This document shows, in pieces, positions 19,000 to 26,834 of a DNA stretch of 64,000 nucleotides (the stretch's first letter is position 1; each line of letters begins with the position of its first letter). The translations under genes were made by a program, and so were the position numbers. Origin of the DNA: Alistipes communis (GTDB taxonomy: Bacteria > Bacteroidota > Bacteroidia > Bacteroidales > Rikenellaceae); NCBI RefSeq assembly GCF_006542665.1, contig NZ_AP019735.1, forward strand, positions 2,294,001 through 2,358,000, written 5' to 3'. The notes under the pieces are model-generated. The model did no database searches and was not told where the DNA came from. It saw nothing but the letters and a program-made list of their open reading frames with translations.

Positions 19000-19057
19000 A
19001 TAATTTCGGTATAATAAACCGGACCAAATCCGGCAACCGCTATAATATCGGTATAAT
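19000..19057 (+). repeat. Two direct repeats ATAATWTCGGTATAAT near the prophage left end
   Basis: ATAATTTCGGTATAAT at 19000 and ATAATATCGGTATAAT at 19042, spaced 42 bp (four helical turns), in an AT-rich stretch of otherwise GC-rich DNA. They could be transposase or host-factor sites at the left end; no copy was found near the right end. Confidence 0.4.
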
Positions 19058-19060
19058 TTC

Positions 19061-19090
19061 AGAGGGCAGAATCAGGCGATTCCGCCCTCT
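19061..19090. terminator. Hairpin in the left-end region
   Basis: Arms AGAGGGCAGAATC / GATTCCGCCCTCT (one mismatch) with a 4-nt loop, followed by TTTCG on the plus strand. A terminator is likely, but no gene reads into it clearly. Confidence 0.45.
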
Positions 19091-19148
19091 TTCGTTGTAT
19101 TTGCGGCCTCGTGTATGTCTGACGGCATTTTTCGGCTCTACAAAGGTT

Positions 19149-19178
19149 ATTTTAACGGCGTTCAACCGCCGTTAAAAT
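19149..19178. other. Perfect 12-bp inverted repeat
   Basis: ATTTTAACGGCG (19149-19160) and CGCCGTTAAAAT (19167-19178) with a 6-nt centre. It has no T-run beyond TGG, so a protein site is as likely as a terminator. Confidence 0.4.
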
Positions 19179-19242
19179 GGAGCGTCGTCCCTCCTTCCCT
19201 CGTGCAATGCCTGCAATGCGAAAAATCAGCAATTTTTCAGTT

Positions 19243-19298
19243 GGGGTTACATCAGGGGTTACAAGTTGGGGTTACATTTTGGGAAAGTTGGGGTTACA
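19243..19298 (+). repeat. Four iterons GGGGTTACA
   Basis: GGGGTTACA occurs at 19243, 19255, 19268 and 19290 (spacings 12, 13 and 22 bp); three copies extend to AGTTGGGGTTACA. The phased spacing suggests several protein molecules bound on one DNA face, such as transposase at the left end or the repressor. Function is inference. Confidence 0.55.
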
Positions 19299-19327
19299 AA
19301 ACCCTATTTTTGACCTCCTCCAAAACA

Positions 19328-19393
19328 TAGGAAACTGCCCAAAAATCGGCGCTAAACCCCGAAAATCGGCGAATAGAAGGTAGGAAACTGCCC
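19328..19393 (+). repeat. Direct repeats TAGGAAACTGCCC with interspersed AAAATCGGCG
   Basis: TAGGAAACTGCCC at 19328-19340 and 19381-19393 (53 bp apart); between them AAAATCGGCG occurs twice (about 19343 and 19362). No gene covers this stretch; together with the iterons it makes a dense repeat region at the left end. Confidence 0.45.
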
Positions 19394-19471
19394 TATAATT
19401 CAAAGATTGATTTTTAGTTAATCTGCTGATATTTATATAAATAACTCATTTTATTCTACTTTGAGCGTGTG

Positions 19472-19493
19472 TGCACCCCCTTTACGGGGTGCA
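19472..19493 (-). terminator. Hairpin after the repressor gene
   Basis: TGCACCCC / GGGGTGCA with a 6-nt loop, 19 nt beyond the repressor stop. The T-run is poor, so termination is plausible rather than certain. Confidence 0.45.
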
Positions 19494-19511
19494 ATAGGGC
19501 CACACGAGGGC

Positions 19512-20213
19512 CTATCGAATCGTATTATAACGCACGCTTGCTTTCACTAATGCGAGGGCACGGATCATCGAGATCGGAATGTCTTTAGGCTCGTGGTGTT
19601 GGTTATGACTGACGAGCTTCACACAGTTTTCCCGTTCGGATTTGTGAATGTATTTTATCGTCACGAACTCGTCCCCATCGACGTTGGCCGATATAAGGTA
19701 CATTTCACCCCAGAAAATCCCATACTGCATATCATGCACCTGCTTGTAAAGGACAATATCGCCGCTTTTGAGTAATGGGTACATCGAATCCCCGCGCACA
19801 TAAACAGCCCCATCGCATGCAGGCAGATCCGGCAACGATATATAGCTGATCGGAATCGCATCGACATCGTTGAACAAGGAAACCAATCCGGCCGTCGCCT
19901 CCAGATTGTAAAGGGGAATGCGCTGGAGATCGACCAGATTGTCGGTTTTGAGAGGGAACTTTTCCTGCACTTGCAAACTTGCATTCACCTCCCTTTCCTG
20001 TTCATTTATCATACTACCGCAACCTGTCAGCAACCAATTGGCTGACACGCCTTCGCATTTTGCATATATCAATTCGGCATTAAAAGTATTGCGAGAAATC
20101 CACGTATTTATTGTCTGCGGAGTTATGCCTAACATTTTGGCAAATTGTGATTTATTGCCATTTGTGTAATACTCAACAAGAGATGACACCATTCTTTTTC
20201 TATCCATAGACAA
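19512..20213 (-). CDS. CI-type phage repressor with S24 self-cleavage domain
   Basis: A protein of 233 aa. Residues 8-62 are a helix-turn-helix of the CI type (KSQFAKMLGITPQTINTWIS). Residues 105-225 are an S24/LexA-like peptidase with nucleophile Ser143 (VRGDSMYPLLKSGD) and general base Lys187 (FVTIKYIHK). An Ala108-Gly109 pair in EATAGLV fits the self-cleavage site, so RecA-dependent induction is likely. It diverges from the early operon; candidate operators lie at 20222-20306. It should maintain lysogeny by blocking the early promoter. Confidence 0.9.
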   Translation of the reverse strand: MSMDRKRMVSSLVEYYTNGNKSQFAKMLGITPQTINTWISRNTFNAELIYAKCEGVSANWLLTGCGSMINEQEREVNASLQVQEKFPLKTDNLVDLQRIPLYNLEATAGLVSLFNDVDAIPISYISLPDLPACDGAVYVRGDSMYPLLKSGDIVLYKQVHDMQYGIFWGEMYLISANVDGDEFVTIKYIHKSERENCVKLVSHNQHHEPKDIPISMIRALALVKASVRYNTIR

Positions 20214-20221
20214 AAAATATT

Positions 20222-20270
20222 ATGCGAATTGATTAAAAATACTTCGCATTTTGTTTGGTTTATATTCGCA
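20222..20270. promoter_or_regulatory. Candidate repressor operators (TTCGCA half-sites)
   Basis: ATGCGAA (20222-20228) and TTCGCAT (20243-20249) form an inverted repeat with a 14-bp centre; a third TTCGCA lies at 20265-20270. They sit between the repressor start and the early promoter, overlapping its -33 region. Confidence 0.5.
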
Positions 20271-20285
20271 ATATGTATATATTTG
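20254..20285 (+). promoter_or_regulatory. Early promoter of the prophage
   Basis: TTTG (20254-20257), exactly 20 nt, TATATTTG (20278-20285). The predicted start site falls at about 20291, on the palindrome at 20292-20306. It drives the transposition operon. Confidence 0.85.
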
Positions 20286-20291
20286 CAGCGT

Positions 20292-20306
20292 TGATACAAT
20301 GTATCA
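20292..20306. promoter_or_regulatory. Operator-like palindrome at the early start site
   Basis: TGATAC-AAT-GTATCA, a perfect 6-bp-arm palindrome exactly where early transcription should begin. Binding here would block the promoter. Confidence 0.6.
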
Positions 20307-20336
20307 CGGGGGTAAAATTACGAAAAAAAAATTGAT

Positions 20337-20534
20337 ATGAAACGGTATTGGTTCCAGCTACTAACAAGCAATTATGATGAATTGAATGTTTGTATCCCTG
20401 ACGGATCAAGCAAAATTTCAGCCACGAACCTGGCAAAACGCTGGATGAAACAAAACAACATTAATAGTGCAATTTTGGCTGTTAATAGCATGGTAACCAG
20501 CAATATTCTCGATATGATACAAATAGAATTATAA
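20337..20534 (+). CDS. Small early protein of unknown function
   Basis: A protein of 65 aa, the first gene after the early promoter. It begins MKRYWFQLLTSNYDELNV and contains a helix with AKRWMKQNNI. Composition is AT-richer than downstream genes. No family is recognised; the place matches small regulators of transposable phages (Ner-like), but no helix-turn-helix is evident. Confidence 0.5.
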   Translation: MKRYWFQLLTSNYDELNVCIPDGSSKISATNLAKRWMKQNNINSAILAVNSMVTSNILDMIQIEL

Positions 20535-20537
20535 ATC

Positions 20538-20996
20538 ATGACACGACAAATCTTATTACCAACATCAGTCCGGATGGAGATGGTCAAGACCTTCAAAATC
20601 ACGCGCTCGACCCTCGACCGGGCTTTGAAGTACAAAGGAAACAGCGCGCGCGACAATATGCTGCGGAAAGCGGCCTTCCAGCGTGGCGGCGTGATTTATC
20701 TGGGAATAACCGCTCCCAAAGGTTACCTGCCGGACGTGGATACCACTTTCGAAAACGGCTGCATGCGCCAGCGGTTCGGCCGCCGGATCGAGGTCGTCGT
20801 CTATTTGGGAAGCAACCGGACGACAATCCACATCGACGGGCAGAGGGTCGCCAGCTTCGACGATCTCACCGTTTCGACTTGGGGCAACATGCTCTACTCC
20901 CTACAACTGATTTACAACAGACTCGCCGATCCGCATCCAGCCTATACGCCGAAGGCCAAACCTGCCGAGGCAAAAGTGCGGGCGGCAATCCAATAA
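20538..20996 (+). CDS. Early protein with possible DNA-binding N-terminus
   Basis: A protein of 152 aa starting 3 nt after the previous stop. Residues 12-50 (MEMVKTFKITRSTLDRALK) look like a helix-turn-helix of the type that recognises a fixed half-site; the rest is mixed alpha/beta with a QRFGRRIEVVVYLGS strand. It is probably a regulator or an accessory to transposition. I do not recognise the family. Confidence 0.6.
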   Translation: MTRQILLPTSVRMEMVKTFKITRSTLDRALKYKGNSARDNMLRKAAFQRGGVIYLGITAPKGYLPDVDTTFENGCMRQRFGRRIEVVVYLGSNRTTIHIDGQRVASFDDLTVSTWGNMLYSLQLIYNRLADPHPAYTPKAKPAEAKVRAAIQ

Positions 20997-21007
20997 ATCG
21001 GACAGTC

Positions 21008-21226
21008 ATGCGACGTTTCTTGAAATATTGGATGATCCGGTTGCTGGGCCGTGGATTCATCATCCTGCCCCTGAGGTGCAAGCTGGCCGGGCTGTGGTGG
21101 AGTTTCTCGCTGATGGTTATCTGCGGTTACGTGGAACAACAACAGCAATGGCCGCTACTGGTTATCACGGCGAACTTCGCGGGCAGCACCTTTGCGGTCA
21201 TGGCGGTTTTTAGGACAAGAAAATAA
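21008..21226 (+). CDS. Small two-span membrane protein
   Basis: A protein of 72 aa with a basic N-terminus (MRRFLKYWMIR) and two hydrophobic segments (about residues 25-42 and 48-65). It sits in the early operon 11 nt after the previous gene. Early-expressed phage membrane proteins often act in superinfection exclusion, but nothing in the sequence proves that. Confidence 0.5.
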   Translation: MRRFLKYWMIRLLGRGFIILPLRCKLAGLWWSFSLMVICGYVEQQQQWPLLVITANFAGSTFAVMAVFRTRK

Positions 21227-21238
21227 CATGGAATAATC

Positions 21239-21328
21239 TCCCGTGTAGCTCAATGGACAGAGCATCGAGAAATGGCCGAACCCGGTCAAGTATCGAAGGT
21301 TGTCGGTTCGAATCCGGCCACGGGAGCA
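21239..21328 (+). tRNA. tRNA-like element with an enlarged anticodon arm (possibly pseudo-tRNA)
   Basis: The acceptor stem TCCCGTG / CACGGGA (21239-21245 with 21319-21325) is perfect; U8-A9, a D-arm GCTC...GAGC (21248-21263), a 5-nt variable region and a T-arm GTCGG-TTCGAAT-CCGGC (21302-21318) are all canonical. The anticodon arm is not: a TCGA/TCGA stem (21265-21268 with 21293-21296) encloses 24 nt containing an inner hairpin (TGGCC-GAACCC-GGTCA). No normal 7-nt anticodon loop can be drawn. It ends 13 nt before the transposase start, so it forms the gene's leader. Confidence 0.55.
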
Positions 21329-21341
21329 CAGAAAACGACAA

Positions 21342-23324
21342 ATGGAGTATTTCAACAACATACTTTGTATTACGCAGCCGGAGCTTCTGGAGGTCATGTC
21401 GGAGTCGAACTACAAACAGATGGTTCGGCGGGGCAAAATCAGCCGGGCTCGCAGAGGAGGTAACGGACGACAGGCTTTGATCGTCTTCGACAGCCTGCCG
21501 GGAAAATACCGTTCGGCCGTTCGGGAACGCAAACCGGACATTTCGACGATGCCGTTGCAGGAGTGGCTTCGGGCGAACTACACGCCCGATGCCGAGGCGC
21601 GGAGTTACTTCTCGGCCTTCCGATTCGATAACGGTTCGGCCCTTCCGGCGGAGAAGATCAACGAATACACGGTAAACGCTTCCGTAATCAAGGCGGTGCT
21701 GCGGCTGATGGCGTCGGCCAATGCCCTGCGACGTGTCGGCCGTATCGGATGGGACTCAATGGCCGAAACCATTACCTATTTCAAACGGGAGTTCGGCCAC
21801 ACGCTGCCCGAAAGCATGCTCCGTTTTCGCAAGAAGGTCGCCCAGTTCAAACGGGAAGGATATGCCTGCCTTATTTCCGGTCGGTTCCAAAATCAGAACT
21901 CCCGTAAGGTGAACTACAAGATCGAGCGGCTGATCCTTTCGCTGGACAGCCTGCCGGAGCGCCCCTTCAATACGACGGTGGCCGAGATGTACAATCAGTT
22001 CGTCTGCGGCGAGCTGAACGTGTACGACCCGGAAACCGGGGAACTGTTCGACCCGGAAGAGTTCACGGACAAAGAGGGCGAGCCGATCGCTTTGAGCGAA
22101 ACGACCGTTGCCAATTACCTGAACAACCCGAAGAACCGCGCCCTACGGTCGAAACTGCACGACAGTGCGTGGGACTTCAACAACCGCTACCGTCCACACC
22201 ACAAGCGCAAAGCCCCGGTCTGGGCGTTCTCGAAGATTTCGCTCGACGACCGCGACCTGCCGCGCAAGATGGCCGACGGAAACCGCGTCAAAGCCTATTA
22301 TGCCTACGACGTGGCGAGCGGCTGCGTCGTTGGTTACGCCTACAACCGCCTCAAAACGGCCGACCTGTTCATCGACTGCGTGCGGAACATGTTCCGGCTG
22401 ATCGACCACCAGGGCTGGAACTGCCCGGCCGAGGTGGAGGTCGAACACCACCTCGTGAACAACTTCGCCGACGGGCTGATCCGCGCGGGCGTGGTGTTCC
22501 CCTTCGTGCGGTGGTGCAACCCCGGTAACTCGCAGGAGAAACGGGCCGAGCACTTCAACCGGGTGAAGAAGTACGGCGTGGAGAAGCGCTCGCAGGTCGG
22601 CATCGGCCGCTGGTACGCCCGCCTGGAAGCCAACCGCCCGAAGGAGGAAAAGGTCTATGACGAGTTCAACAACACCTACAAGGAGGCGACCTATACCTAC
22701 GAGCAGCTCGTGGCCGACGACATCCGGGCCATCCACGAATACAATAACGCATTGCATCCGAACCAGAAGCTCTACCCGGGGCTGACGCGCTGGGAGGTGC
22801 TCTGCCGCTACCAGAATCCGGATCTCGCGCCCGTGGACAAGGCGCTGCTCTACCGCTTCATCGGCGAGGAGGTGCGCACGTCGATCCGGCGCAGCAAGTA
22901 CTGCCGGGTCCATTACGAAGATTATGCGCTGCCCTCGCCGGAGTTGATCGGACGGCTCGCGCCGAACGACTACACCGTCGAGGCCTATTATCTGCCCGAC
23001 GAGCAGGGCAATGTCCCGGAGGTGTATATTTACCAGCACGGGGCCTATATCGCCACCTGCCGCCGTATCGAAGCCTATAACGAGGCCACGGCCGAGCAGA
23101 CGGAGCGGGACCGTGAAGCCTACGCCGAGCAGGCGAAATACAACGCGCAGTTCGACGCCATGATGGCTCGGGAGAAGATCTGCAAAGTGCGGCTCCTGCC
23201 CGGTGATGTTCCGGCCCATGAGGAGCCGGAGATCGTCGAAGCGGCCCCTGCCGCACCGCCGGAGGAGGCGGAGGTATTCGATTTCGGCATCGACTACGCG
23301 GCGCTGGCAAAACATGAGCTTTAG
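21342..23324 (+). CDS. Mu-type transposase (subunit A)
   Basis: A 660-aa DDE-type transposase. The N-terminal winged-helix DNA-binding part is at residues 9-58; the central catalytic core spans about 295-470. Acidic catalytic candidates are Asp302/303/305 (SLDDRDLPRK), Glu366/368 (AEVEVEHHL) and Glu399 (NSQEKRAEHFNR). A C-terminal region of about 190 aa would contact the B subunit. Just downstream lies the B-like ATPase. The ATG at 21342 is used because an earlier in-frame ATG lies inside the tRNA-like element. Confidence 0.93.
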   Translation: MEYFNNILCITQPELLEVMSESNYKQMVRRGKISRARRGGNGRQALIVFDSLPGKYRSAVRERKPDISTMPLQEWLRANYTPDAEARSYFSAFRFDNGSALPAEKINEYTVNASVIKAVLRLMASANALRRVGRIGWDSMAETITYFKREFGHTLPESMLRFRKKVAQFKREGYACLISGRFQNQNSRKVNYKIERLILSLDSLPERPFNTTVAEMYNQFVCGELNVYDPETGELFDPEEFTDKEGEPIALSETTVANYLNNPKNRALRSKLHDSAWDFNNRYRPHHKRKAPVWAFSKISLDDRDLPRKMADGNRVKAYYAYDVASGCVVGYAYNRLKTADLFIDCVRNMFRLIDHQGWNCPAEVEVEHHLVNNFADGLIRAGVVFPFVRWCNPGNSQEKRAEHFNRVKKYGVEKRSQVGIGRWYARLEANRPKEEKVYDEFNNTYKEATYTYEQLVADDIRAIHEYNNALHPNQKLYPGLTRWEVLCRYQNPDLAPVDKALLYRFIGEEVRTSIRRSKYCRVHYEDYALPSPELIGRLAPNDYTVEAYYLPDEQGNVPEVYIYQHGAYIATCRRIEAYNEATAEQTERDREAYAEQAKYNAQFDAMMAREKICKVRLLPGDVPAHEEPEIVEAAPAAPPEEAEVFDFGIDYAALAKHEL

Positions 23325-23348
23325 AACGATAATAAAACACATTGAGAT

Positions 23349-24221
23349 ATGATTTCGAACGACATTAAAACCCGCATCGTGCTGGCCATATCCGGCAACA
23401 GGCAGAATTACGCCACGGACGCCAAACACGCCGTCGCCCTGGGCATTTCGACCTCGGTTTACAGCGAGATCAAGAAAGGCAACACCGAACAGAAGCTGAG
23501 CGACGCGAAATGGATGTCCATCGCCCGGCGGCTGGGCGTGAGCCTCGACGACGGCGCGGAGTGGAAGATCGTCAAGACGCCGACTTTCGAATACCTCACT
23601 TCGCAACTGGAACTGTGCCGCGCAAAGAGCCTTTCGGGCATGTTCTGCGATATTCCGAACATCGGCAAGACGGTCGCCGCACAATACCACGCCAAAACGC
23701 ACAAGAACGTCGTCTACGTGGACTGCTCGCAGGTGAAGACCAAGCAGCGGCTGGTGCGCTTCATCGCCCGCGAGTTCGGTCTGAACTCCGTCAGCCGTTA
23801 TGCGGACGTCTACGACGACCTTGTGTTTTACCTGCGGACGCTTGACCATCCGCAGATCATCCTCGACGAGGCGGGCGACCTGGTGTATGAAGCGTTCCTG
23901 GAGATCAAGGCTGCATGGAACGGCACGGAGGGTTGCTGCTCGTGGTATCTGATGGGGGCCGACGGCTTCAAGGCCAAGCTGGAGCGCGGCATCGAGTTCA
24001 AGACGGTAGGGTTTGCCGAGATCCGGAGCCGCTGCGGCGACAAGTACAACAGCATCACGCCGCCCGAGGGCGACGAGCGCCGGAAGTTCCTGCTCGGCCA
24101 GGCCATGATGATCGCCCAGGCGAACACTCCGGAGGGCACGGATTTCCGGCAGATCGCCCGTCGGAGCAACGGCAGCCTGCGTCGGGTCCATTCGCTGATC
24201 ACCAAAGGAGAGGAGGTATAG
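23349..24221 (+). CDS. MuB-like transposition ATPase
   Basis: A protein of 290 aa. An N-terminal helix-turn-helix (residues 5-62) precedes an AAA+ domain with a degenerate Walker A (CDIPNIGKT, 100-108) and Walker B ILDEAGD (171-177). This is the MuB layout: the ATPase binds target DNA, activates the transposase and gives target immunity. It lies 24 nt after the transposase. In Bacteroidetes transposable phages the same degenerate P-loop is usual. Confidence 0.85.
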   Translation: MISNDIKTRIVLAISGNRQNYATDAKHAVALGISTSVYSEIKKGNTEQKLSDAKWMSIARRLGVSLDDGAEWKIVKTPTFEYLTSQLELCRAKSLSGMFCDIPNIGKTVAAQYHAKTHKNVVYVDCSQVKTKQRLVRFIAREFGLNSVSRYADVYDDLVFYLRTLDHPQIILDEAGDLVYEAFLEIKAAWNGTEGCCSWYLMGADGFKAKLERGIEFKTVGFAEIRSRCGDKYNSITPPEGDERRKFLLGQAMMIAQANTPEGTDFRQIARRSNGSLRRVHSLITKGEEV

Positions 24222-24223
24222 TC

Positions 24224-24847
24224 ATGCGGGCCTATTCACCCTCGGAGATCGAGAATCTGAATATCCCGGAACTTCCGCTGGACGGGGAGTGGGAGGCCGC
24301 CTTCGGCCGCCCCTCCCGCTTCGAGCGCTGGTTCATCGACGGAGAGTCGGCCAGCGGTAAGAGTACGTTCGTCATGTTGTTAGGCAAGAAACTCTGTGAC
24401 TATGGGCGTGTCGATTACGTGAGTCTGGAGGAGGGTGCAAACCTCTCGTTCAAGAAACGGATCAAGCGGCTCGGGATGAAGGATGTCGCAGGGAAATTCA
24501 AGGTCGTGACGGGGCTGACGGTGGCCGATCTCGTCGCACGGTTGGAGCGGCCCAAGAGTGCGAATTTCGTTATCATCGACTCGGTGCAGTACCTCGACGT
24601 GCGGAGTTTCGACCGATTGAAAAAGGAGCTGTTCGACCGTTTTCCGCGCAAGTCGTTCATCCTCGTGTCGCAGGTTTACAAGGGGCGGCCGAAGGGCAAG
24701 ATGGCCGACGACATCCGCTTCGACTGCGGCGTGAAAATCCACACCAAAGGCTACCGGGCATATTGTCAGGGGCGCTATACCGACGACGCGGAGGCGTACT
24801 TCACCATTTGGGAGGAGGGCGCCGCGAAATATTATCTGACCGAATAA
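24224..24847 (+). CDS. RecA/KaiC-like P-loop ATPase
   Basis: A protein of 207 aa. Walker A GESASGKST (residues 40-48), Walker B FVIIDS (115-120) and a conserved Gln in LVSQVYKG indicate a RecA-fold ATPase of the RadA/DnaB type lacking further domains. It starts 2 nt after the MuB-like gene, so it is translationally coupled and probably acts in transposition-replication, perhaps loading the host helicase. Specific role unknown. Confidence 0.7.
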   Translation: MRAYSPSEIENLNIPELPLDGEWEAAFGRPSRFERWFIDGESASGKSTFVMLLGKKLCDYGRVDYVSLEEGANLSFKKRIKRLGMKDVAGKFKVVTGLTVADLVARLERPKSANFVIIDSVQYLDVRSFDRLKKELFDRFPRKSFILVSQVYKGRPKGKMADDIRFDCGVKIHTKGYRAYCQGRYTDDAEAYFTIWEEGAAKYYLTE

Positions 24848-24862
24848 ACAACCATATCCGCC

Positions 24863-25324
24863 ATGACCTACAAACGATTCTACAAGCTATTCAACCGTCT
24901 GCCGCTCCACGACGACGAAATGAAGGAGCGCCTGGTGCAGCAGTACACCAACGGCCGGACGTCGAGTCTGCGGGCCATGTCCACCGCCGAGTACGACGCC
25001 CTGTGCGACGCGCTGGAACGTTCGACGGCCGACCCGCAGCACGAACTCCGGAAAAAGAAACGGTCGGCGGCGCTCCGCTTGATGCAGCAGCTCGGCATCG
25101 ACACGACGGACTGGCCGCGGATCAATGCCTTTTGCCGGGACCGCCGGATCGCCGGAAAGGAGTTCGGTGCGCTGACCCCGCCGGAGCTGGACGCGCTGGC
25201 CTTGAAGCTCCGCGCGATCCAACGCAGCGGCGGGCTGAATCCCCGGCCGGAACGGCCGACCGGACAGGCCGAGCAGTCCCGGCCGCAGATAATCTACATG
25301 CCGCTCGGCGGCCTTCCTAATTGA
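24863..25324 (+). CDS. GemA/Gp16-like regulatory protein
   Basis: A protein of 153 aa. The helical block with LMQQLGIDTTDWPRINAFC and the following KEFGALTPPELDAL resemble Mu gp16/GemA (DUF1018), which modulates host gene expression and DNA supercoiling. The C-terminus is Pro-rich. Position in the early/middle operon is as in Mu. Assigned from motif resemblance only. Confidence 0.55.
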   Translation: MTYKRFYKLFNRLPLHDDEMKERLVQQYTNGRTSSLRAMSTAEYDALCDALERSTADPQHELRKKKRSAALRLMQQLGIDTTDWPRINAFCRDRRIAGKEFGALTPPELDALALKLRAIQRSGGLNPRPERPTGQAEQSRPQIIYMPLGGLPN

Positions 25325-25333
25325 CAACGCATT

Positions 25334-25702
25334 ATGAAATCGAATCCTTACGCAGACCTGCGGATCGACAATCGGGCCGACCTCCCTGCCCCGTGGTACG
25401 ATTACCCCGTATTGCAGTCGGGCGAATACAGAACCGAAATTCTCTACACCAGCGGCCGCGATTATGTAAAAGTCCATATCGGGCAACAGGACGGCGCCTG
25501 GGTGGCCGCTACGACATGGATGATCGGCGGGTCGGGCCGCGGATGCCACCCCGGCCGGAAATGGGGCGAGTTCGCCTCGGAACAGAACGCTCTGCTGTGG
25601 GCGTTCGGCGAATTGCTGGCCGAAGAGGGCGTGCTGCCTCCGGCCGCGATCAAGACCGTAAAAGCACGCATTTTCGAGATCAGACAATACAAACTGTTTT
25701 AA
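25334..25702 (+). CDS. Phage protein of unknown function
   Basis: A protein of 122 aa, 9 nt after the GemA-like gene. Features are aromatic-rich N-terminal half (PWYDYPVL), a GSGRGCHPGRKWGEF loop and a helical C-terminus. No family recognised. Co-transcribed with the replication genes. Confidence 0.6.
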   Translation: MKSNPYADLRIDNRADLPAPWYDYPVLQSGEYRTEILYTSGRDYVKVHIGQQDGAWVAATTWMIGGSGRGCHPGRKWGEFASEQNALLWAFGELLAEEGVLPPAAIKTVKARIFEIRQYKLF

Positions 25703-25704
25703 CG

Positions 25705-26040
25705 ATGGACGATCAATTATATTTCGAGCAGTGTCTGTTGGCCTCGCTGGAACGATTCGGGTTCACCATAGACCGACAACTAAAAATGGCGCGGGGCATT
25801 GCGTATTTCGCCACGCTTCACCCCGCATTCTCTGTTCAAATAGGGTTCGAACTATGTTTGGACGGCATTCGATTTACCGTCACTCTTCATTCGCTCTCTT
25901 TTATGAAAGGCTTTCCTTATCGGCATTTGATGCGTTATCCGCCGAAAGCGGATATAATCATTCCGATGATATTACGAGCTATTTTCAACTACCTGGGCGA
26001 TGAACTTGCCCGAAATTTCCGAAACCAAATCAATTCTTAA
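25705..26040 (+). CDS. Phage protein of unknown function
   Basis: A protein of 111 aa starting 2 nt after the previous gene. It is rich in Phe/Leu/Arg and predicted alpha/beta. The codons are more AT-rich than those of its neighbours, which may mark recent acquisition. An in-frame extension upstream overlaps the previous gene and is not used. No family recognised. Confidence 0.55.
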   Translation: MDDQLYFEQCLLASLERFGFTIDRQLKMARGIAYFATLHPAFSVQIGFELCLDGIRFTVTLHSLSFMKGFPYRHLMRYPPKADIIIPMILRAIFNYLGDELARNFRNQINS

Positions 26041-26051
26041 ACATTACAGCA

Positions 26052-26717
26052 ATGAACGACAACGAAGTGAAAACAGTACAGATGACCGCCGAGGAAGCGG
26101 CGCAGTACGCGGCATTCAAAGCCGAGCAGGAACGGAAGGCGGCGGCCGACAAGGCCCGGAAGGACCGCAAGGTTTACGGTCAGATGGTGGACGAGGAGAT
26201 CGAACAGGCCCTCCCGATGCTCCGGGAGCTGAGCGGCGACATCCGCACGGTCAAGGAGCAGGTGCTCGACAATTTCCGGCAGATCCTCGACATGAAGGCC
26301 GACGTGCTGAAACGGACGAAGGACGGGCAGAAAAGCCACACGTTCACCAATTCGACGGGCGACAAGCGCATCACCATCGGGCGGTGCGTCGTGGACGGCT
26401 GGCGCGATACGGTCGAGGACGGCATCGCCATCGTGAAGGAGGCCGTCATGGGTCTTATCAAAGACGACGAGACGAAGGCGATGATCAACCAGATCATGCG
26501 GCTTATCGCCCGCGATCAGAACGGGAACCTCAAGGCGAGCAAGGTGCTCCAGCTCGACACGCTGGCCGAGGAGCTGCACAACGAACGGCTCAACGAGGGC
26601 ATCGCCATCATCAAGGAATCCTATATTCCGAACCTGTCGAAAACCTATATCCGCGCGGAATGGAAAGACGACAACGGCGTCTGGCGGTACGTCCCGCTGG
26701 GCATGACCGAGGCATAA
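26052..26717 (+). CDS. DUF3164 family phage protein
   Basis: A protein of 221 aa. A charged N-terminal coiled coil (residues 10-45) is followed by the DUF3164 core with FTNSTGDKRITIGR, then a helical C-terminus ending NVVWRY-like (DNGVWRYVPLG). DUF3164 proteins are found in the early operons of Mu-like phages; their job is not established. Confidence 0.8.
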   Translation: MNDNEVKTVQMTAEEAAQYAAFKAEQERKAAADKARKDRKVYGQMVDEEIEQALPMLRELSGDIRTVKEQVLDNFRQILDMKADVLKRTKDGQKSHTFTNSTGDKRITIGRCVVDGWRDTVEDGIAIVKEAVMGLIKDDETKAMINQIMRLIARDQNGNLKASKVLQLDTLAEELHNERLNEGIAIIKESYIPNLSKTYIRAEWKDDNGVWRYVPLGMTEA

Positions 26718-26732
26718 CAGCCCTGGTCGTGC

Positions 26733-26741
26733 GGGGGGGGG
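26733..26741 (+). repeat. Nine-G homopolymer in an intergenic gap
   Basis: G9 lies 15 nt after the DUF3164 stop and 93 nt before the next gene. Two other G9 tracts in the prophage are inside fibre genes. Here it could alter spacing in a regulatory region. Confidence 0.6.
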
Positions 26742-26834
26742 TAATGTAAACAACCCGCCTGCCGGAGTGCGACAAAGCGGGTCGAGTGATTAAAGAAAGC
26801 CACTACAAAAATAATCACAAAACCTGCCAAAGCA

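Noticed and set aside
22143..24191. Minus-strand frame of 682 codons across transposase and MuB-like genes
   Set aside because: Antisense shadow; the plus-strand genes have complete motifs.
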